DNA of 64,000 bases from NCBI RefSeq assembly GCF_013364155.1, contig NZ_CP054916.1:1178001-1242000 (forward strand), in the 5' to 3' direction. This DNA comes from Streptomyces sp. NA02950 (GTDB lineage Bacteria; Actinomycetota; Actinomycetes; Streptomycetales; Streptomycetaceae). Both the position numbers and the translations under genes were made by a program. This document shows, in pieces, positions 59,416-64,000 of the stretch; the stretch's first letter is position 1, and each line of letters opens with the position of its first letter. The notes under the pieces were generated by a model. That model was not told the DNA's origin and did not search any database. It was given only the letters and a program-made list of their open reading frames with translations.

Positions 59416-60071
59416 GGTGTCTCCGGGGTCATGGTGGTGAGGGCTTGCAGATAGCTCACGAGGGTGATGAGGGTGTCGCGGCTGGAGCCGCGGTCGCGGG
59501 CATCGCAGTCGATCATCGGGACGTCGTCGGACAGGTCCAGGGCCGCGCGCAGCTCCGTCATGGGGTACACGGGCGCCTCGGGGAAGGCGTTGACCGCCAC
59601 CACGAACGGCACTCCGCGCTCCTCGAGCCGGCCGACCACGTCAAAGCTGACCTCGAGCCTGCGGGTGTCGAGGAGGACCACGGCGCCGAGCGCGCCCTCG
59701 AAGAGGCCGTTCCACAGGAACCAGAAGCGTTCCTGGCCGGGGGTGCCGAAGAGATAGAGCACCAGCCGTTCGTTGAGGCTGATCCGGCCGAAGTCCATGG
59801 CCACGGTGGTCTCGGTCTTGCGCTCCACCCCGGCGAGGTCGTCGACGCCGACCCCGGCCTGGGTCATGGTCTCCTCGGTGGTCAGCGGGCGGATCTCGCT
59901 CACCGAGCCGACCATGGTCGTCTTGCCGACGCCGAACCCTCCGACGATCACCACCTTGACGGCCGCCGCCGCGGAGGCGGGGAGGGTGTCCTCGCTGCGC
60001 GGCCCGACGATCCCGCCGATGCCGCCGCTTCCCCCGATGTTGCCGCTTCCGTCAGAGATTTTGTAGTCCAT
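59412..60071 (-). CDS. cvnD: CvnD: small Ras-like GTPase of the conservon
   Basis: A 219-aa protein. The first 37 residues are a Gly-rich tail, then the Ras-like G domain: G1 GGFGVGKTTMVG, G3 FGTPGQERFWFLW, G4-like AVNAFPEAP. This MglA-like group is typical of conservons and works with the roadblock protein CvnB. It overlaps cvnC by 20 bases upstream and the P450 ATG downstream. Confidence 0.95.
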   Translation of the reverse strand: MDYKISDGSGNIGGSGGIGGIVGPRSEDTLPASAAAAVKVVIVGGFGVGKTTMVGSVSEIRPLTTEETMTQAGVGVDDLAGVERKTETTVAMDFGRISLNERLVLYLFGTPGQERFWFLWNGLFEGALGAVVLLDTRRLEVSFDVVGRLEERGVPFVVAVNAFPEAPVYPMTELRAALDLSDDVPMIDCDARDRGSSRDTLITLVSYLQALTTMTPETP

Positions 60072-60426
60072 GCATCACCGCCTGGAGCAGTTCGGGGTCG
60101 GGCAGCACGGCGGCGGGGACCGGCGCCCGCGCTTCCACCTGGTGGTCCCTGAGCAGTCCCGCGAGGATCACGGAGACGGTGGAGACGGGCAGCACCAGAT
60201 ACGCGGAGATCTCCGCCACGGAGAGCGGGAACTGACACATCCTCAGCACCGCGGCGATCTCGGGCTGCATCCCGGGTTCCGGTTCGACCCGCGCCACGAT
60301 CAGGCTGACCAGTTCGACGGTGGTCCGGTCGGGCTGGTGCGCACGGCCACGGGTGACGGTGTACAGCCGCTCGGGGCCGCCCTCGTCCCATCCCTTGTCC
60401 GGCCCGCCCCTGTCCGGCCCGGTCAT
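60052..60426 (-). CDS. cvnC: CvnC: DUF742 protein of the conservon
   Basis: A 124-aa DUF742 protein: RLYTVTRGRAHQPDRTTVEL, then VARVEPEPGMQPEIAAVLRM, SVAEISAYLVLPVSTVSVIL, and a C-terminal QVEARAPVPAAVLPDPELLQ. The central part resembles a winged helix. Its ATG overlaps the cvnB stop (ATGA). The molecular role is unclear; it connects CvnA-CvnB-CvnD in reported complexes. Confidence 0.94.
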   Translation of the reverse strand: MTGPDRGGPDKGWDEGGPERLYTVTRGRAHQPDRTTVELVSLIVARVEPEPGMQPEIAAVLRMCQFPLSVAEISAYLVLPVSTVSVILAGLLRDHQVEARAPVPAAVLPDPELLQAVMHGLQNL

Positions 60427-60839
60427 GTCAGCCCGTCGACACGGGGCGGGCTGCTCAGATGTTCTCCGAGCCGGGCGACCAGGTCTCTCATGCACTGGCC
60501 CATCAGCCCCGCGTCCACACTCTCCTCGGCGAGCACCGCGAGGTACGAGCTGACTCCGGCGGCCATCAGATAGAAGAACCCGCCGCCGACCTCGATGACC
60601 ACCAGCCGCATCCGCCCGTCGCCTTCGGGGAATTCGGCGGCGATGGCGGTCGACAGGCTCTGCAGTCCCGCGCAGGCGGCGGCCAGCCGGTCGGCGGTGT
60701 CGTCGTCGGTCCCGACCTGCGCCATGCACAGGCCGTCCGAGGAGAGCAGGACCACGTGGCGGGTCTGGGGAACGCTGGACGCCAGGTCCCGGAGCATCCA
60801 GTCCATGTTGAACCGCGCTTGCCTCACTTGGCTATTCAT
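60423..60839 (-). CDS. cvnB: CvnB: roadblock/LC7 protein of the conservon
   Basis: A 138-aa protein of the Roadblock/LC7 (MglB-like) fold: FNMDWMLRDLASSVPQTRHV, LLSSDGLCMAQVGTDDDTAD, RLAAACAGLQSLSTAIAAEF and LVVIEVGGGFFYLMAAG. MglB proteins are GTPase partners; CvnB is thought to do that for CvnD. Its ATG overlaps the last 8 bases of cvnA. Confidence 0.95.
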   Translation of the reverse strand: MNSQVRQARFNMDWMLRDLASSVPQTRHVVLLSSDGLCMAQVGTDDDTADRLAAACAGLQSLSTAIAAEFPEGDGRMRLVVIEVGGGFFYLMAAGVSSYLAVLAEESVDAGLMGQCMRDLVARLGEHLSSPPRVDGLT

Positions 60840-62373
60840 CCTTGTTCGAGGGGGCTGAGGGGTCTGAGGAACCGCAGGGGCCCGAGGGGGGCGACGTGGT
60901 GTCCGTGTCGCCGGCGGAGTCCGCGGGCTCACCGGAGAGGCCCTTGTGGAACGCGGCCAGCCACATCCCCGGCTGCACCCGCGGCGTGGCCGGTGCGGCG
61001 GGCCGGGCGGCGGCGGGCGCGGAGGCCGCGGGCGGTGCGTCGACCCGGATGGGGGGCGTCACGACCGGCATCCGGCGGCGGCGCTGCGGCAGTCCGGCGC
61101 CGTTCTGGCGGAACCCGGGGTGGTCCGGGGCGGGTTTGGCGGCCCGCGCGGGCATCGGTGTCGGCGTCGCGCGTTTGACCGGCTTGGGCGGCGGCAGCTT
61201 GGCGGCGCGGGCGATGGCTCCGCCGGGCGCGGGGGTGGGGCAGGTGATGTCCTGCGGTACCACCAGCACGGCGCGCACCCCGCCGTACGCCGAGGGCCGC
61301 AGGGAGATCTGGAACCGGTACTTCAGCGCGAGCCGCCCGACCACGGCGAGGCCCAGCCGGGGTGTCTCGCCCAGGTCGTTGAGGTCCAGTCCGGTCGACG
61401 CCTGGGCCAGCACCAGTTCGGTGCGGCGGCGCGCTTCGGCGGACAGCCCGACCCCGGCGTCCTCGATCTCGATGGCGATGCCCGACTGGACCTCGATGGC
61501 GGTGAGATGCACCCGGGTCTTGGGCGGTGAGTAGCGGGTGGCGTTGTCCAGCAGTTCGGCCAGAGCGTGGATCAGCGGCTCCACCGAGGGTCCGACGATG
61601 GCGACGTCCGCGACCGAGTGCAGATCCACCCGCTGGTACTCGAGGATGCGCGACATGGCACCGCGGAGCACATTGAACAGCGGCACCTCCTTCTGCCACT
61701 GGCGCCCCGGGCGGGAGCCGCCCAGCACCGCGATACTGTCCGCCAGCCTGCCGACCAGGGCGTTGCCGTGGTCGATATGGAGCAGGTCCTCGAAGACCTC
61801 GGGGTCCGCGCCGTGCTTGTCCTCCAGCTCCCGCAGGTCCTGGGCCTGTTGGTGGACGATGGCCTGCACCCGGCGGGCGATGTTGACGAACGCCCGCTGT
61901 GCGGCGTCCCGCAGGTCCTCCTCGGCCCGCACGGTCTCCAGCACCGCGCGCAGCAGGGCCCGGTGAGCGGATTCGAAGTCGGGGTCGAGGTCGGGCGCGT
62001 GGTCGATGTCCTTCATGACCTCGTCGACCATGCTGCCGCGCTGCAACCGGGCCACCGCGGCGGGCAGCAGATCGCGGGCCAGCCGCCGGGTCTCCTCCTC
62101 CTGTTCCACCAGCCGGCGGCGGAGTCCGTCCTCCTGGGCGGCGAAGCGTTCGCGCAGGGTGGCGATGAGACGGCCACGGCGCATCGACTCGGCCGCCGCC
62201 ACGGCCACCACCAGCGTCGCCACCACCCCGCACCAGGCGACCGCCGTACGTGCCCCGGCCGGAACCGCGGCCACGGCGAGGGCCGTGCAGGCCGCCGTCG
62301 CGGCGGGAGGAAGGACCCACAGGAGCGCGGAGGCGGGCCGTCGGCCTCCGGGTGAGGCGCCAGCGAAAACCAT
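60832..62373 (-). CDS. cvnA: CvnA: sensor histidine-kinase-like ATPase of the conservon
   Basis: A 513-aa membrane protein. Two hydrophobic segments lie near the N-terminus (LLWVLPPAATAACTALAVAA and TAVAWCGVVATLVVAVAAA), then a helical coil (LRERFAAQEDGLRRRLVEQE), a dimerisation-like helix (AFVNIARRVQAIVHQQAQDL) and an HATPase domain with N-box HALAELLDNATRYSPP and G1 EDAGVGLS. The C-terminal 120 residues are Pro/Ala-rich. ATG 62373 follows AAGGAAG. It heads the five-gene conservon. Confidence 0.94.
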   Translation of the reverse strand: MVFAGASPGGRRPASALLWVLPPAATAACTALAVAAVPAGARTAVAWCGVVATLVVAVAAAESMRRGRLIATLRERFAAQEDGLRRRLVEQEEETRRLARDLLPAAVARLQRGSMVDEVMKDIDHAPDLDPDFESAHRALLRAVLETVRAEEDLRDAAQRAFVNIARRVQAIVHQQAQDLRELEDKHGADPEVFEDLLHIDHGNALVGRLADSIAVLGGSRPGRQWQKEVPLFNVLRGAMSRILEYQRVDLHSVADVAIVGPSVEPLIHALAELLDNATRYSPPKTRVHLTAIEVQSGIAIEIEDAGVGLSAEARRRTELVLAQASTGLDLNDLGETPRLGLAVVGRLALKYRFQISLRPSAYGGVRAVLVVPQDITCPTPAPGGAIARAAKLPPPKPVKRATPTPMPARAAKPAPDHPGFRQNGAGLPQRRRRMPVVTPPIRVDAPPAASAPAAARPAAPATPRVQPGMWLAAFHKGLSGEPADSAGDTDTTSPPSGPCGSSDPSAPSNKDE

Positions 62374-62675
62374 TGGCTTCCTTAATAAGAGCGGAAGAAA
62401 ATGCGTGCGAGGAGCTCGCTATGGGCCCTGGAGCATAGCGCTTTCATCGGACATCAAGACGAAGATGCTTTTTTCTCGGAATTGCACTGGAGAGCGAATT
62501 CAGTCAGCGCGAAGAATCGATCAGATTCATTCAGCTTCCTCTGCGCCTCGAAACCCCACACCCGTAAAAGGCGGTTCATTCCCGATGATTACGGACATTG
62601 CGGCGTGACTCCCCGAGGGGGTACCCGGGTTGTAGAGTCGGTCGGTTGGCCACAAAGGTGTGGAGGGCGGTCGCC
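62374..62675. other. AT-richer divergent gap
   Basis: Between cvnA and the PlsC-like gene. Stretches such as GATGCTTTTTTCTCGG (about 62464-62479) and GAATCGATCAGATTCATTC (about 62513-62531) stand out from the GC-rich background. They probably hold the conservon promoter and that of the divergent gene. No clear boxes; no gene seen. Confidence 0.5.
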
Positions 62676-63377
62676 GTGTTCTACCAGATGCTCAAATACG
62701 TGCTGTTGGGGCCGTTGCTGAGGCTTCTCTTCCGGCCCCGGGTGGAGGGGATCGAGCACATCCCGGCCGAGGGCGCCGCCATCGTCGCCGGGAATCACCT
62801 GTCGTTCTCCGATCATTTTCTGATGCCCGCGATCGTGCCGCGCCGCATCACCTTCCTCGCCAAGGCGGAGTACTTCACCGGGCGGGGCCTCAAGGGGCGG
62901 CTGACGGCGGCGTTCTTCCGCGGCGCCGGTCAGATCCCGGTGGACCGCACCGGTGGCAAGGCGGCCGAGGCGGCGCTGCGCTCGGGGCTCGCGGTGCTGC
63001 GCAAGGGCCGGTTGCTGGGGATCTATCCGGAGGGCACCCGCTCGCACGACGGACGGCTCTACAAGGGGCGAACCGGGGTGGCGGCGATGGCGCTCACCGC
63101 CGGAGCGCCGGTGATCCCGTGTGCCATGGTGGGCACCTTCGAGATCCAGCCACCGGGGCGTCTGGTGCCCCGTATCCGCCGGGTGACCATCCGGTTCGGT
63201 GCACCGCTGGAGTTCTCGCGCTACGCCGGGCTGGAGGACGAGCGCACCGTACTGCGGGCCGTCACCGACGAGATCATGTACGAGATCCTGCGGCTGTCCG
63301 GACAGGAGTACGTCGACGCCTACGCCTCGGACGTCAAGGCCGAACGGTCCCGGCGGCACCCTCGCACACTGCGCTGA
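62676..63377 (+). CDS. PlsC-type 1-acylglycerol-3-phosphate acyltransferase
   Basis: A 233-aa acyltransferase. GTG 62676 follows TGGAGGG. HX4D (NHLSFSD), FRGAGQIPVDR, IYPEGTRSHDGRLYKG and IPCAMVGTFEI are the family motifs, here in canonical form. It converts lysophosphatidate to phosphatidate in membrane lipid synthesis. It is distinct from the OlsA-like protein at 4484-5314. Confidence 0.92.
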   Translation: MFYQMLKYVLLGPLLRLLFRPRVEGIEHIPAEGAAIVAGNHLSFSDHFLMPAIVPRRITFLAKAEYFTGRGLKGRLTAAFFRGAGQIPVDRTGGKAAEAALRSGLAVLRKGRLLGIYPEGTRSHDGRLYKGRTGVAAMALTAGAPVIPCAMVGTFEIQPPGRLVPRIRRVTIRFGAPLEFSRYAGLEDERTVLRAVTDEIMYEILRLSGQEYVDAYASDVKAERSRRHPRTLR

Positions 63378-63440
63378 CGGCGAATCTGCCACCGGCGAAG
63401 TGCCCTGGCCGCACCGCCCGGCGGACCGTAGCGTCCCGGC

Positions 63441-64000
63441 ATGACCACAGGAGAGATATGTGTGATCGGGGCGACGGGGCAGATCGGACGGGCGGCGGTG
63501 CGGGCGCTGGCCGCCGAGGGCCTGCGGGTGCGGGCCGCCTCCCGCGGCGGGGGCCGTGACGAACGCTGGCCCGAGGACGTGGTGAGCGTGGCCCTGGACC
63601 GGGAGGACGACGCGGCGGTGGCCGCGCTGGTCGGGGACGGCTGCGATGTGCTGCTGGACTGTGTCGCCTACGACCGGGCGCACGCTCGGCAGTTGCTGGG
63701 CCTCGCGGACCGGATCGGTTCAGCTGTGGTGATCTCCAGCGGCGCGGTGTACGAGGACGACCGGGGGCGCGGCTTCGGGACAATGGGCCGGCCGGACGGT
63801 GCCCCGGTCTACCCGGTGCCGATCCCCGAGTCCCAGCGCACCGTGCCCCCGGGGGACACCGCCGGGACCCGCAAGATCGCCCTGGAGCGGGAGTTGCTGG
63901 CCGCGGGCGACCGGCTGCCGGTCACGCTGCTGCGGGCGGGGGCGATCCACGGTCCGCACTGCCGTACCCCGCGGGAGCTGTACTTCGTCAAGCGGGTGCT
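63441..64000 (+). CDS. NAD(P)-dependent epimerase/reductase (3' end cut by window edge)
   Basis: 186 residues are visible from ATG 63441. The nucleotide loop is CVIGATGQIGRAAV; LLDCVAYDRAHAR and VVISSGAVYEDDRGRG follow, then the LLRAGAIHGPHCR region. That matches the atypical/extended short-chain dehydrogenase group (NAD-dependent epimerase/dehydratase or NmrA-like). The rest is beyond the window. Confidence 0.82.
   Translation, partial: MTTGEICVIGATGQIGRAAVRALAAEGLRVRAASRGGGRDERWPEDVVSVALDREDDAAVAALVGDGCDVLLDCVAYDRAHARQLLGLADRIGSAVVISSGAVYEDDRGRGFGTMGRPDGAPVYPVPIPESQRTVPPGDTAGTRKIALERELLAAGDRLPVTLLRAGAIHGPHCRTPRELYFVKRV

Overview
The window is very GC-rich, almost fully coding on both strands, and reads as a Streptomyces (or close relative) chromosome. 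The signs are: GTG starts and 4-base stop/start overlaps, rare TTA (bldA-type) codons confined to regulatory or accessory genes, an AfsA/ScbR gamma-butyrolactone-type pair, an AfsR-like SARP regulator, an XRE/DUF397 pair, and a complete conservon (cvnA-B-C-D plus CYP157-like P450). I see no tRNA, rRNA, CRISPR array or intact transposase.

Layout. 1-12.5 kb: methyltransferase (cut by the window edge) divergent from an HxlR regulator with two tandem operators; DUF2267, GNAT and peptide deformylase genes; an ornithine-lipid-type acyltransferase pair; a pirin/TPR operon; a TetR regulator; paaI-paaK; a small lipoprotein; an Ada-AlkA protein whose glycosylase catalytic loop is replaced by a 9-bp microsatellite; an ECF sigma factor. 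12.6-19.1 kb: AfsR-like regulator with two TTA codons, then a DUF4142 / DUF1996 / sigma-factor-with-zinc-finger operon. 19.2-25 kb: a PucR-type regulator divergent from a four-gene electron-transfer operon (di-heme membrane cytochrome, NuoF-ferredoxin fusion, two surface lipoproteins). This is the best candidate for an undescribed system: NAD(P)H oxidation in the cytoplasm coupled to reduction at the outer face of the membrane. 25-27.7 kb: HAD phosphatase, AfsA-type synthase and ScbR-type receptor, a compact signalling-molecule cassette.

27.7-31.3 kb is a decay zone: secreted endonuclease I, a shredded ABC-transporter gene, a proline-rich ORF whose end has been rewritten by a MITE-like element, and a DUF1348 gene that lost its N-terminus but kept a promoter/operator matching the one at the TetR gene 22 kb away. 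31.3-36.7 kb carries DNA repair (HhH glycosylase, ATP ligase, LigD-type polymerase), a SigB/F-type sigma factor and a GlxA-type regulator. 36.7-41.4 kb is an amidohydrolase - caspase-like protease - PAS/GAF/SpoIIE phosphatase run. 41.6-49.3 kb holds a uracil-DNA-glycosylase-like protein, an anti-sigma-type ATPase, an SDR enzyme followed by a second MITE-like element, TPR and XRE/DUF397 regulators, and a TTA-containing DUF574 methyltransferase.

49.4-64 kb looks like conserved chromosome: uppS, acyl-CoA dehydrogenase/TetR, a second deformylase, murT-gatD (peptidoglycan amidation), pfkA, a CtaG-type assembly protein, the conservon, a PlsC-type acyltransferase and a truncated NAD-dependent epimerase at the right edge. 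All functions are inferred from sequence motifs read by eye. No database search was run, and GC content and identities were not computed.
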